Assembly: GCA_020747065.1 (NCBI GenBank)
Contig: JAGMVK010000011.1
Coordinates: 620,001 to 684,000, forward strand
DNA length: 64,000 nt
Source: Cadophora sp. MPI-SDFR-AT-0126
Lineage: Eukaryota > Ascomycota > Leotiomycetes > Helotiales > Ploettnerulaceae
Reading direction: 5' to 3'
The notes beneath the pieces are model-generated. The model ran no database searches and was not told where the DNA came from. It was given only the letters and a program-made list of their open reading frames with translations. Positions 45,879-59,200 of this stretch are shown here, piece after piece. Position numbers and translations under genes: made by a program. Every line of letters begins with the position of its first letter. The first letter of the stretch is position 1.

Positions 45879-46634
45879 TGTTGCGTGTTGTAATTTTTAG
45901 GCGAGAGTCTGAGCATTGACGACGACGATGAGGAGGTGAGCAATAGAGGTTGAAACAGACTTTTCTGGGGGCTCCTTAGATGGTAGATCAGCGGGTAATC
46001 AACTGATGCGGGATGGGCCCCATGATCAATATGGGTGGGAGCTCTCTGCAAGTCAGATCAGCTGTAATTAAGACGTGGGGGTCATACCAAACGTAATAGC
46101 ATCTGAGTTGGGGATTACATCATTGAAATAGCAGTGGGAGGCACTCCGGTAAATGTATGTTTCTATAGTGAAATAGTCATCTGAACATGGTGGCTAGAAG
46201 CAATTCAAACCAACGAGAGGACCGTCGGCAGGTGATGAGCTGGCGTGGTGTGGACGTCGTGCATATCTACCCTAGTACCTCCTTCTGTCGAATGCCCGTG
46301 TCTCTGAATCCTTCATCATCTCACGTATGAAAATAGTTGCACAATAAGAAAGACATATTTCCCTTTTAGAACCTACGAAAAGTTCGGCTCTGGCAGTCTG
46401 AGCATCTCGCTTCGCTTGTTTTGTTTACTTTTGCCAAGAATCATCCACCAATCCTGCCTCCGAAATTTTCGAGTACAGCACTAGACCTGGTTCTTTCTGC
46501 CATGTAAGCATCGTGACTTTCCAGCCCAGACTATGCTCAGTACCTCATGGTTTAGCCGAAGCATGTCCGAAGTTGATCCTGGATCGCGGTGTCACGAGGA
46601 AAGAATTGTCAGCTGTGACGATCTGAGGCGGCTT
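45879..46634. other. Spacer between the ammonia-lyase and ankyrin/CorA-like genes
   Basis: It holds the ammonia-lyase promoter (45879 onward) and the 3' flank of the ankyrin gene. No gene or repeat was recognised. Confidence 0.45.
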
Positions 46635-49600
46635 TCAACGGCTGCGACGACGGCTGCGACGACGGCTGCGACGGCTCCTCCTGTCACTGCTCGAGCTTGA
46701 AATTCTTCGTCTCCTCCGACTCGTTGTACTGCCACTTCCATACGACATACTTCTTCTTGACAAGCTCGTCGATCGTCGCTTGCTTTTGAAAAGTCCAAGA
46801 AACCACACCGTTGTCTTTGCGAGCCAAGCTGTGAACTTCTTCCAAATTCCTGTAGGGGGTGCCGCTACTTGCCTCTCGCCCGTGTCAGAGCTTCCCCGGC
46901 TGTTGGAATAGTAGGAGAGACTGCTCGTTCTTGATCTTGACCTTCGCGTTGTATTGTTGCTGGGTCTAAGGCACAAAAGTGCTACCAGACCTAGAATTCC
47001 TAGGAGTCTTTGCCAAAATCTGGTTTGTCGTGGCTCATTCCTGCCGGTGTAGATGTCGCGAGTGCGTCGCCTGACCGGCGTTGGCTGCTTCCTAAACCAT
47101 GCCCACGGTGGCCATTTCTTTCTCTTTGGGGCTTGAGGACGTGACCCGTACCAGTATCGCTCCTCGATCACCTTTCGTCTTCTCCTAGGTGGCGTTCCAC
47201 CCGTTCCAGACACAAATTCCCACGCGCGTGCAAACACGCCTTTCCGTGGAGTTGGACGGCTGTAAGAATCTCGGCGGAGTCTCCGACGGGGAGGTGGTGA
47301 GTATTCTTCTATGACTACAACCTCATCGTCACTATCTTGCTGAAACCAGGGGCGTCTCCGTGGAGGTGGAGGGGGTCGTGGGAAGACTGAATCTCGTCGA
47401 GACCGAGAACGAGATCGTTCTTCAACGACAATAACCTCTGGAGATCGGTAGCGTCGCCTCCTCCCTTCTTCAACGATAACGCTTCGCTCCCGTTCTCGTT
47501 GGGCTCTGGATTTCCGACGTAATCCGAGAATGAGCATTATAGCACCTATAGCTCCTATAATGCTAGATTTCGAACCAGTATCTCTTCGACGGGCCGAGTT
47601 CGAGCCATATCGCGATTCAACAACCGAAGACCGACCGTGACGACTGTATCTCTCTACTTCGATGAAAGTTTCCCTGGGCCTGCGGCGGGGACTAGCCCGT
47701 GCACGGCTAGTACTGAATACCACGCAAAGTAAAATTGGCATCAGGGCGATCACCAGCACAGCGCCAGCAATGTATTTGAGACCTCGCCAAGTGGACTTGA
47801 GAGCTTTCATCGAAACCGTAGGAACGTTAATGCGGAAGGCCAAAATAAGTGACACTGCAACCACAACCGCCGTGATGGGAACTGTCGTGAGTGTTAGCCT
47901 GGATTCCTGGCATGGCGGGGAGTCAGATGGAGTTCACAAGTGATCTCGGAGACATAGCCTAAGCCAAGTTGGCCTTCACCATTTCGCACATAATCTGCAA
48001 TATCGAGCTGAAAGAAGGTTGTGAGAAAGCTTAGGGGAAGCTGGAGGCATTCAGGTCAGTGAATCTCCTTGAATATGATAAGTATGACCGATAGGCGCTT
48101 ACGAAGAAAACCGTGATGACAGTGAAAAGCATCAAAGTCTGGCCTTGTCTTGCAGTTTCTTGAGCTTGTTGTCGTTGGGACCGAGCTTCAGACACATTCG
48201 CTGTGCACAGCCTACTTAGTACAAGCCCTGATGAGTGGAAACGCTCACTCTACCTTGCTTTTGCTTCAGATCTAGCAGATCGTTCAACTTGTACCGTTAG
48301 TGGCGCTTCTTACCGAAACGATTACATCCAACTTACCGAAAGATATGTTTTCTCGGCCTGTTTTTCAAGCCCCTTCACAGTTTCTATGTGTCTGCGAACT
48401 CTGTCAACGAGACTTTGAGAGCCCCTCGGTGTCTGTCGAGAGCTTTTTGGGCTGCCTCCGGATGTTGCCGATTTGTGACCTCTTCCCTCTTTCATCACTC
48501 GTATGGTGGTGTCCATTTCGACAAGCACCTTTTCCTGATCGGCAAGAACAGTAGAAATAATGTGCAATTCATCTCGAATGTCTTTGATCTCTTTGATCAA
48601 GTCTGCCTCCCTAGAAATGTCAAACAACATGTCGAGATCAGCGGCAAAGTGGTCTCCAGTGGCAAGCCTTTCCGACAACTCTGTGAACTCGTTGAACATC
48701 TTTGATTCCTCGTTCGTCTGGATATTATTAGGAGATTTGAGGTAACAGTACTTCTTCACGACTTACGACGTTTCCAATCGAGATCTCGAAAAATTCCGAG
48801 AAGCGTAGCTTATCATTTGCAATGTCTGGGTGCTCAAACATTGTTCCGACACATTTGCTAGCAATAAGTTCAGCAAGATCATGAGTGCTTTCAAGTGGGC
48901 GACGATCGGTTCTTGCAATATGACGTAGTATAGTCTCAACGATGTCTGAGGCATTGCTAGGATCAGGATCACGATCTCCTTGTTTCTCAGCTTTGTCCCA
49001 CCGCTGCGGGAAGCTCGTAACTATTGTATCTGTTCATGATTCAGAGCGTATCAGCATGCCGTATGGGAGTAGAAATACATACCATTGTCCAAGATCCAAA
49101 GCCAAAGTTGGTCTACCATCAGAACCAGTTTATCATCACCCGGCCAGGTCCTTTCGAAATACCGCGTTATGACCTGGTCTTTGTCGCGAGCCTCCGTTGT
49201 TGGAAGAGTGTAGTAATAATACTCTGAGAATCGATAATCAGATTAACGACGCGAATTTTCTTGGATCGATCGGACTCAGTTGAAAAAGAATAAGAGAATG
49301 ACTCACGGTCCAGCGTTCTCCTAAAGTGCATTGGGGCAGTCTCATCAAACATATAACTCAAAACCAACTTATCGTCTGCTGATCGACTTGTCTTTGCAAG
49401 ATCGGCAATCTTCTCAATCCTCCTTTTCCTTCTCCTATCATCTTCCGGCCTCGCCACGGCACCACCCTTTGATCGTCCGACATTGTCTGTATCTGGGTTT
49501 CTTCGAACCGCCCATTGCGCTATCGATTCCAACTCATCTGCGACATTGGGCTTTTCGTTTTCGCCTCGGCTCCGCCTGCTTCTTCTTGTCCTTCGATCAC

Positions 49601-52134
49601 TTGAGGTAGTACTTGAGTACTCGCTGATACTGTAGTAGCTCGAAGAATCATAGCCTGAACCAGAGTCCGACGTGTCCCCTTCGTAGTAATCTGGATTTCG
49701 TGCCTTTTCGAGCTCCTTCAGTGCATGACCAAGTCCCTTCAACTTTGCTGACTTTGTTGTCATCAATGGAGAGACATCGCCAATATAGCTTTTCATTGCC
49801 TCGATGATTACATTTGTCATTTTGTCTCGTGCTTTCGTAGTTTCCCACTCCATGACAGGAAAGTAAGTATATATCGGGGAACGCGCTGGGTGGGGCAACG
49901 ACATACGTGGAAGTATGGGAGAACCATCATCATATTGTCCTTGTCTGTTTTGTTAATTGGGATCTGTTGACAAATCGGCCTGATAAACCTGCGATGAGCG
50001 ACAGATGCAGACGACACCTGGTATTGGTGCCTCGACCAAACTTCTTCGCCGAATAGATGTTTGCACTTTTTCTGGAAATAGGCAGCTTTTTCTGTAGGCC
50101 GGCAATCTTTGTAAATTCGGGTGATTAGGGTCTAGAAGCAGAAATTAGTGACCGAACTCTCAGGAAATCATAGACACTTTCTCACGTTGACCCAGACTGG
50201 ATTGTTGCCGGGAATGTGTAGCCACCGAAAATTCTTGCTGTTTGAGTCCGTCCCAACAACTGCATCAAGTCCAGTTTTGATTGCCTCGGGGCTGTGGTCG
50301 TAAAGCACGCTCTGTACGGGTGGTCGAACTATGGCCGAGTTCTCATATTTGTCAAAGAAAAAGGAGACAATAGTAGACTTGAATCCGAATCCCAAGTCTA
50401 TCTTGCTATCTACGGGCATCAATGGGGCTGCATCAACCTCGGAGGGAGTCTCTGGCATATGTGCGTCCAATGATGGGCCTTGACTGAAAAGCTGGCCGCC
50501 TTTTTCTAGTAACAAAGCAACAACCTTGGTGCTGCCCCTGGAATTTGCAATTTCAACCGGGGTTTTGTTTGATACAGTTTCCTTTTCGCTGAGGTTCGCT
50601 CCCTTCTCAACCAATAATCGAGCAACCTGCGAGCTATCATATAAAGCCGCTTCGAAAAGAGCGGACTGTAATAGATTCTGGTCTTCGTACCCGCTTGCCG
50701 CCCACTTCTCGAGGATCAAAAGCATGACCTTGGCCCTATCATACCTCGCGCTTTCGAGCAAAGCCGTGCGGCCGGTCGGGGTGTCATTATTGACAATGCG
50801 ACTATTAATGCCCGCCTCTAATAATACTCGGGCAGTGTCCTCGTATCCGAGTCTCGCGGGGCCAAACAAGGCGGAATTGCCATCAATGTTGAGAGTATTG
50901 ATATCAGCGTGATGTTGAATCAAAATCTCCACCACACGGCTATTCCCATTCAAAGCTGCAAGAAAAAGGGGCGTCTCTTCATTATTGTCACAAGCGGAAA
51001 CGTTGGCTCCATTGTGTATGAGAAGTTTGACGATATCCTCGCTGTCTTCTGAAGGTGGTCGGTCGCAGGCTTGCATCAATGGTGTCCGGCTGTTGCTGGA
51101 CTTCCCGTCAAGGGGTGTTGCTGCGATACGTAGAAGTGTCTCTACAGCTGCGAGACCCTTCTTGGCAGCCAGATGCAGTGGCGTGGTGCCTTTCTTGTCT
51201 TTCATTTGAACAGAAGCCCCACGATCTAAAAGATATTTGATGGCCGTCTCATTTCCGCTACGAGCAGCAAGATGTAATGCGGTGCTGCCTGCTCAACTCT
51301 GTTAGAAGTGATACAAATTTTGATGCCGCCTGGTATTTATGTGCAATAGAGGGGCTCAGATCATGTGAAGGTTTGCTGTGAATGAAACTCACCCTGCTCA
51401 TCTTTATCATCAACACCAATCCCAGTACGATGTAGAAGTAGTTGAACAATTTCATCCCGGCCGTTCAAAGACGCAAGATGCAACGCTGTTCTTTTCCAAC
51501 TATCAGTCACCTTCCACCTCGCACCATTATCCAGTAACATTTGGACTATCACATCAAAACCGCCCTCTGCTGCGAGGAGGAGTGGAGTCCTTCGGCGCTG
51601 TGCTTCGATAAACTCGGTACCAGCCTTTTGCTCAAGCAGAATTGCAGCCACGATGTCTTCGTGGCCGAAGCGGACTGCTTTGAGAAGAGTTTCCTCGTTA
51701 CTGTCTTTCAGTCTGCTGGTCAACCATTTCTCTACAAACCTTGGACTTGAGTTCCCTGGCTCGTATTGCCAGACTCCTTGTTTGCCATCGATTGTAAGCC
51801 ATTTTCTTGGTGGAATTACTGAAGAACCTGAAGCCGCCGGAGGCTCAAGAGCAGCAACGGCCGGGGAAGGCGACACAATATCCGGTACCGATGGGTCTTG
51901 CGGAGCAGCGTCTGGAACGGATTGTTCTGGCGCAATGCTTTCAGGCTCCGGTGGCACATGCCTCTGTGAACTTGCTTCGAAATGACCTCCATGTGATATC
52001 TCTTCAGGCGGGAGAATACTCTCCGGTAGATGTATTTCTGGCCCTGTTGCAAAATCTATGGCTGCTATATGCTCTGAGCCCGAGGCAGCCGGTGGTGCAT
52101 CATCTGGTCTAAAGTTGTCCTCCGGTACTGTCAT
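46635..52134 (-). CDS. Ankyrin-repeat protein with CorA-like membrane module and Arg/Ser-rich multi-helix tail
   Basis: Exons: 52134-51393, 51288-50186, 50131-49907, 49847-49307, 49223-49083, 49029-48767, 48717-48337, 48287-48254, 48200-48103, 48040-47938, 47881-46635; 4878 nt, 1625 aa. A Pro/Glu/Ser-rich N-terminus is followed by about nine ankyrin repeats (e.g. TALHLAARSGNETAIKYLLD, TPLHLAAKKG, TPLFLAALNGNSRVVEILI). After RWLHIPGNNPVWVN comes the cytosolic domain of fungal CorA-like proteins (MMMVLPYFHWETT, LDQYYYTLP, LVDQLWLWILDN-type), a coiled region (LKQKQANVSEARSQRQQAQ) and a TM pair beginning FTVITVFFLPLSFLTTFFQLDI (~1168-1190). The GMN signature of Mg2+ channels is replaced by QLD. 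The last ~400 residues are Arg/Ser-rich with at least three further hydrophobic segments and end in RRSRRSRRRSRRRSR. Function unknown; ankyrin repeats suggest a protein-binding sensor. Confidence 0.88.
46639..46674 (+). repeat. 12-bp tandem repeat encoding the Arg/Ser C-terminus
   Basis: About three copies of a CGGCTGCGACGA-like unit lie at the 3' end of the ankyrin/CorA-like gene. On the coding strand they give the RRSR-type repeats of the protein end. Confidence 0.7.
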
Positions 52135-53534
52135 GATAGACGCACCAAATCACGATAACGGAACTGTACGCCTAGAGGTTGAGTATTGGCGCCAGAACTG
52201 TAGCGCACAGTCAGTCACAACGACGCTGGATGGCAGGAATTGAAACAGATATCTGAGCAGAATTGCGGCCAGTATGTCAAGGCCGAGAAAACAGAGACAC
52301 AGCGCTAGAGATGTCATTTGGGAAAATATCAAGGAGAAGGCCGTGTACCAACCTCGAGGCTGAGGATGTGGCCCCCTTTGACTCGAGCGCATCGTGCTGT
52401 AGGTGCGGGATGAGGAGCTGAACGGTGCATTGCACCCTGGAAAATTGGTTGGATGTCGCCCATCCAACAAGGGCATTGTGCTGTGATTGGCGGAGGCTTC
52501 GAGGTTCTGTAAGACATTGCTTTTGCGGAATCCCATGGCTGGTCGGTTTGTCTCAAAAGTCCCACTCTCCGATTTGCTAGCTGTCCTGCTGTCAGGATGA
52601 CAATCAATGAATGCTCAGGCTGATGCGTCCCCAGATTTGGGAGGAAAAGAGAAAGTCATGGATTTGTAGGTAAATGTCAGAAGAAGTGGCTCGGAAATAG
52701 CTGTCAGTTACCCACGGTGTTGGCTTTGAAGGCACTTGAGCGTCCCCGAGACCCCCGGACAATGATAACACTGTAGAAGAACTGTGGGGTTGGAACAAGA
52801 TGATGGTGGGGGTTCTCGGATGAGGGTTGAAGGTTGGGATCACAAGAGAGCAGCGACTCGAGAGTTGAAAACGGTGAAAACTGCGATGTGCAACAAAAAA
52901 AGAGCTCGCCCATGTGACTAGTCCTTACAGTTGATTATGTTCGGCCTGTCAGAAAGAAGGGCAGGTTTCTGGGTCGTCGGAGGGGCAGTTCAATTAATGA
53001 GCGGTCTGGGTATAATCTGCCAACAGTCAGTCGACAGTTTCTGAGGACTTTCCATAAATTGCGACATTGCCATTTAGGAAAGTGCTGTATCTCTCACGAT
53101 TTCCCCAAATATGGAACTGCATGTAAATTCTGCTCCCAGAGGCAGGCACAAATAAAAAGATGTGGTACCCTACACATCTGAGTCTATAAGGGTAACTGTC
53201 GATAAGGAGCGCGTGTAAACAGTAGAATATTGAGACTTATTTGTTCATGGAGCCTAGCTAAGCGAAGTTCAAATTATGGTCTGGATGTCTCGAATTTGCG
53301 CTCTCTTGCAGGCAAATCTTCGTTCATTCGTAGTCAATACTAGGAGTATAATACTAGCCTTGGTGCCGGCCCGCACAAGTTGCCGTAACGCCCATTCCTG
53401 AAGCGGCTGTCATGCACAATCATGTTTGACTGTCGTGCCTGTCTATCAGTTCCATAACTCCAGCTGTGTTGTAAAATTTTGGTTGGCCAGTAGCCGCGGC
53501 CGAAGGAATCATCTCATTTCCTCACTCCGAGGTC
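52135..53534. other. Upstream region of the ankyrin gene and 3' flank of the sds23-like gene
   Basis: Open frames here (52150-52536, 52329-52607, 52704-52913) overlap one another, lack protein-like features and sit where the ankyrin gene promoter is expected. One CTCGGAAAT word occurs at 52690-52698, which shows that single copies are found outside the cluster. Confidence 0.45.
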
Positions 53535-55116
53535 TCATCTTCGTAGATCAATGCTGGAGTTTCGTGCTGAGTCGATGCTTGGTCGCACTGAACTGCTCGA
53601 GCTGCGTCTTCTGCGCGATCTCTGGTCGTTCGGGCTTAGTGGATTGAGACCAGATTGGCGTGCAAAGAGATTGAGTATGTCGGTCAATGATATGACGCCC
53701 GTGAGACGTCCTGAAATCCGAGCACCTGGAAGTGCAGCCGCGGAAACTGCCGGAAAGGTCGTAGCGAGACTTGGTGATGCTGGGGTAGATACTGCGGGTG
53801 AAGATAGGATTGCGCTCGACATTGAGGAGCTTGACATTGATGGGGTTGGTAGAGGTGTTCCTGAGGGAGATGGTGATGCTGCTTCTACGACCCACATCCG
53901 ATGAGATCGAGTTGCAACAAGCTTAGCGACTGTGTGTGCAAGAGTAGAAAAAGGGGTGACGTGGAAGACTGCATGTGTGTTAGACAATATCTGGACAGGT
54001 GGCAACACGATCGTTTACCTGGAAACGAGTCCTTTCCATCTCCAATGCCGCGCTCGCTTAAAATCACAGAAATGAAGTGGATACAGCTTGACTTCAGTAA
54101 TGGCAAGCTGCTACTCTTCGTGAGGAGTTTGACATCCGCCGTGGAAATATTGCCAACAACATTCAATGCGTTATCTACCACAGCGACGCTGGTGAGTCCT
54201 TCATTACTCATCAATTGGAGAGCATCCGTCAAAGACCGGTCGCCACTAGAAGTGTCAGCACTGTCTGCCATTGCCATTTTGAAAAGCGTACTTGATGGAA
54301 ATGGTTTGTTGAGTTCCGATCCCTAAATCCCTCAAAATCACAGGGTATAAAGCGTCGATAGCTGGGAAGCTAGAAGCATTGTCCCATAAGAACTTGACCA
54401 CTTTCAACTGACTAAGAATTCCGACAACTTCCGCCGTGCCGTCTTTACAGACAAGAATTCGGTGTACGCCGCTCGCAAAGTGCTCCATTGCCTTTGTCAG
54501 ATCCTCTGACTCTGACAGTGTGATGAGAGGACTTTTCTTGGCTAGTGTTTGTATGTCGCGAACCGGGATCAATGCTCCCTCTCTGGCCTTCTTGGCCAAT
54601 GCATCAAATATCTCTAGTTGTTCTCCTTCTGGGCTGGCAAGGCCGACAACAACCAAAAGGTAGGCATTGAGGTCGCTATAATCAAAGGTACCACATGCAT
54701 TCGTATCGTTGGATTTTTCGCGGAGTAGGATAACGTTTGGGGGTCCGAGATCGATCAAGAGCTGTTCAGTTGTCAGGCATAATGTTTCGGATAGGAGAGA
54801 AATATCCAACCTTTGTAGCCTGCTCAACACCAGTATCTAATTGCGCCCATCTAACTTCCTCCTTGGCCACAAGTTCTCCAACGCGTATTTGTCTCCAGTC
54901 TCTCCCAGCAAATCTCGGGTCCGCAGACTTTGCGACTGGCGGATGGTTTAGGAGTTCTTGAATTGCAGATTGAGGGAATGATGGATGTCGTTGGGATCTT
55001 GGTGAATGGCGCATATTGTCTGCAAAGCTGGAGCGATGGTTGATGGTTTGACCGTTATGCGGGGGACTGGCTGCCCCTCCACGCTCAGGAACTGGCGATT
55101 GTGCGGGGTCTGCCAT
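53535..55116 (-). CDS. sds23: Sds23/Moc1-like CBS-domain protein
   Basis: Exons 55116-54811, 54761-54292, 54245-54019 and 53968-53535 join in frame to 478 aa. A Ser/Pro-rich N-terminus precedes [15 protein letters not shown] and then four CBS motifs: around [41 protein letters not shown] (ending [13 protein letters not shown]), [25 protein letters not shown] (ending [12 protein letters not shown]) and [28 protein letters not shown] (ending GVISLTDIL). This order is that of Sds23, which inhibits PP2A-type phosphatases and links nutrients to mitosis in fission yeast. The last CBS domain holds a Ser/Pro/Ala-rich insertion. The C-terminal tail is basic and Ser-rich ([11 protein letters not shown]), a likely phosphorylation target. 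It is divergent from the importin gene. Confidence 0.9.
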
Positions 55117-56282
55117 TCTTGACGTGATTGTGGTTCCGTACGTGAGGTTTATGAGATTGGAATTAGGTTCGTGTAGCTGATCAAGCTGTGTATCAATCCA
55201 AGACTGATGCTGTGATGGACGTGCGATGGAGACGAACTTGTGGAGAGATATTTGAGGGAGAGGAGGGAAGGAGAGCAGATCGCGGGGTCCCAGTTAAGCC
55301 AATGGCTTGAACTGACAGGATGCACGGACCTCAATTTGTTCTGAATCACAAATAAATAATTTATGAAGTCAAGACAAATGTAACTGTCTCATATAATTAT
55401 TACAACCATATTACTTAAGAAGCCTTCCCCTCATCCTTCCATACTTAGCTATAAGTCTTAGAAATAAACAGACGCTTGCTCGTTTTGTGCCTTCTGATTG
55501 ATATTATATGAACATCACGGAAATGAGTAAGTTCTCTCTTGGTAGAATGAATGTCATGTTCGCTCGGTACGGGAACAAGTGCTTTGTCTCTTAGCGCCAA
55601 AAGGCCATTCAGGTAAAAACACACATCAAACCTATCCAACACCGGAGCTCATAATTGAGCAAAAGGGCTATTTCTTAAGTGGAAATTTCCCCCAGGTGTA
55701 TGAAATCGACATTACAGGGATTCCTGGAAGTAACAATTCAGAAACATTGAAATTGCTGGAGAGAGAAAGGCAATTCCGGACTTTGTTTACAAGTACCGCG
55801 ATCCCGGCCAAGCCTTTTTTAGTATCTTTTAGCCCGACACCCGAATATTTTGTCGACAACCCAACCCCACTACATGAATTTTGGACCCCTCTACGCACCA
55901 CGTCAACAAAATTATCTTGGACTCGGTTGTACTTCTTCATTCCTCTTCCTTTACATATCTCTGCAGTCTGTCAAATGCAAAGACTGTAATCTCGCGGCAC
56001 ACAACTATCAACATTCACCAAGCCCCTACACCGCGCCGACCGTGTGCACAACAAAGGTACGAGAATAGCGACCACCCACGCCCTTTGAGGCTCGCCGCAG
56101 CTTCTCACTGCAAGCCGAGTCTTTTTTCCTGACACTCTTTAGTAACAGGCTTCGAATCCACGTCTTCTAGAGTGTGCACCAATTTCCATCCCACGCGAGG
56201 GACTTTGCTTCCAGATCGCACATTCTCCTTACACGCGCCATATTCCAGACTTTGCGGACTAGGACCCGTTCGAGTCTGAAAG
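55117..56282. promoter_or_regulatory. Divergent promoter between sds23-like and importin genes
   Basis: The 1.17 kb lie between two outward-facing starts. The part near 56283 looks like a leader. A 136-codon + frame at 55579-55989 has no recognisable features. No operator was identified. Confidence 0.5.
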
Positions 56283-59200
56283 ATGTCGGTCCTACCAGCC
56301 GACGTGCACAATGAGCTTGCGCAGCTATTAGATGCGCTACAATCGTCCGACAATAGTGTTCGATCTCAGGCGGAGGAGCATTTGGCCAACAACTGGACCG
56401 CCTCAAAGCCCCAAGTGCTCCTCATGGGCCTTGTTGAACAGATCCAAGGCTCAAATGACCCAACGGTGAGAACTTCCCTCCAAATCATCCCGAGAGACAG
56501 TAAGCTGACCTGGCGTACATTCCCAGACCCGTTCATTCGCTTCAGTCATATTTCGTCGCATAGCCTCCAAGGCTCGCAAGCTCCCGAACGACTCAACCGT
56601 GGAAACCTTCCTCTCATTAGAAGCAGCTGATGGATACGTCATTCGACAGAAGCTCCTAGAAGCCTTGGGCACAGAAACCACAAACAGTGTTCGGAACAAA
56701 ATTGGAGATGCAGTTGCGGAAATCGCTAGAGAATATTCTGATAACAGTACGTTTGTGGGAAGAATGTTGACACCGCAAAGAAGGAGAACTGACAGGAGAT
56801 AGAACAACAATGGCCCGAGATCTTGGGTGTTCTCTTTACACTCAGCATATCAAAAGAAGTCGGACAACGTGAAATTGCCTACAGAATCTTCTCTACAACA
56901 CCTGGCATCATTGAAAAACAGCACGAAGACACAGTTCTTGCAGCCTTCACATCTGGTTTCAAAGACAGCGATGCGGGGGTATGCTATCAATATGACCAAT
57001 GGCCAAGCTCAGCTGCTAATATCGTATAGGTTTGTCTCTCTGCCATGGAAGCTTTTGCATCCTTCTTTAGAAGCATCAACAAGAAGTCACAACAAAAGTA
57101 CTATGCACTCATTCCCGAAGTTCTTAGCATACTTCCTCCGCTAAAGGAGAAGCAGGAGTCGGAAGAGTTGAGTAGAGCAATTGTATCACTGATTGATCTC
57201 GCCGAGGTTGCGCCAAAAATGTTCCGACCTCTCTTCCACAATTTGGTCCTTTTTAGCATTTCGGTTATTCAAGACAAGGAGCTTACAGACCAAGCCCGTC
57301 AAAATGCACTCGAGTTGATGGCTACTTTTGCAGACTATGCTCCGGCAATGGTCAAGAAGGATGAGACATACACAACCGATATGATCACACAATGTCTGAG
57401 TTTGATGACCGACATTGGCGTTGATGATGACGACGCGGCAGAGTGGAATGCCTCTGACGATGTAAGTCCACGTATGACTGGTGCCGGGGACTATGCTAAG
57501 TAAATCTAGATGGATCCCGAGGAGAGTGACCTAAATCACGTCGCTGGAGAGCAATGTATGGATCGATTAGCAAACAAACTCGGTGGGCAGACTATCCTGG
57601 CACCAACATTCAGCTGGCTTCCAAGAATGATGAATTCGGATGCTTGGAGAGATCGACATGCAGCACTAATGGCCATCTCTGCTATTTCAGAAGGCTGTAG
57701 AGATCTGATGATCGGCGAACTTAACCAGGTGCTGGAGCTTGTAGTTCCCGCTTTGAGAGACCCGCACTCCCGGGTTCGATGGGCTGGATGTAACGCTCTT
57801 GGACAAATGAGCACCGATTTTGCTGGCACTATGCAAGAAAAGTATCATCAAGTCGTCGTTCCAGCTATCGTCCCCGTACTCGACTCCCCCGAACCTCGCG
57901 TTCAAGCCCACGCAGCCGCTGCGCTGGTCAATTTCTGCGAAGAAGCCGAGAAGAATATCCTGGAGCCGTATCTCGACGACCTGCTCACCCACCTCTTCCA
58001 ATTACTTCAAAGTCCGAAACGCTACGTCCAAGAACAAGCTTTGTCCACTATTGCAACCATTGCCGACTCCGCGGAAGCCGCTTTCTCCAAGTACTACGAC
58101 ACTCTCATGCCGTTGCTGTTCAACGTCTTACAGCAGGAGAATACTAAGGAGCTTCGCCTGCTCCGAGCCAAGGCCATGGAATGTGCCACTCTCATTGCTC
58201 TTGCTGTTGGCAAGGAGCGACTTGGAAACGACGCTATGAACCTGGTGCAAACCTTGGCTACTATTCAACAAGGAATTGTAGATGCTGATGATCCGCAAGC
58301 ACAATACCTCATGCACTGCTGGGGTCGTATGTGCAGAGTTCTTGGCGCCGACTTCTTGCCATTCCTTCCGAGTGTTATGCCGCCACTCATGGAGCTTGCT
58401 AGCGCCAAGGCCGACATTCAGCTTCTAGACGATGAAGAGCAGGTCGAACAGGTTCAGCAAGAAGAAGGCTGGGAGCTCGTGCCTCTCAAAGGCAAAGTTA
58501 TTGGTATCAAAACCAGTACCCTCGATGATAAGCACATGGCCATCGAACTCCTGGTTGTTTATGCCCAAGTTCTTGAAGGTGCATTTGCTCCTTACGTTCC
58601 GGAGGTGATGGAGAAGATCGCGTTGCCAGGTCTTGCTTTCTTCTTCCATGACCCAGTCCGTGTCGTGTCCGCTAAGTGCGTGCCACAATTGTTGAATTCT
58701 TACAAGAAAGCATTCGGCAACCCATCGAATCAACTCAGTGGCCTCTGGAATGGCACAATCATCAAGCTTTTGGAAGTTCTCAGCGCTGAGCCGGCCGTCG
58801 ATACCCTTGCCGAGATGTACCAATGCTTTTACGAGTCCGTCGAAGTTATGGGCAAGGACTGTCTCACTCCCCAGCACATGGAGACATTTATTGATTCGGC
58901 ATTTTCAGCACTAGAAGACTACAAGGATCGTGTTGCCGCCCGAGCAGAGGAGCGACTTGAAGGCCAACAGGAGGAAGGCGAGGAAGAGTCCGAGGACATG
59001 ATGTTTGCTATTGAGGACGATCAGACTCTTCTGTCCGACATGAACAAGGCCTACCATTGCATCTTTAAGAACCACGGTGTTGCTTTCCTCAAGGCTTGGG
59101 AGCGTCTACATGCTACTTACGAGCAATTCCTGAAAAGCCAAGATCCAACGCAACGACAGTGGGGTCTTTGTATCATGGATGATGTGCTTGAGTTCTGTGG

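Noticed and set aside
52690..52698. CTCGGAAAT as a further regulon site near the ankyrin gene
   Set aside because: Single copies (also CTCGGAAAG near 14136 and 36726) are expected by chance in 64 kb. Only the three clustered regions stand out.
52150..52913. Minus-strand frames upstream of the ankyrin gene as possible extra 5' exons
   Set aside because: The ankyrin gene has a good ATG at 52134 and an in-frame model without them; these frames do not add ankyrin or other recognisable sequence.
55579..55989. 136-codon + strand frame upstream of the importin gene
   Set aside because: No family signature, and it overlaps another open frame on the minus strand. It lies in a divergent promoter.
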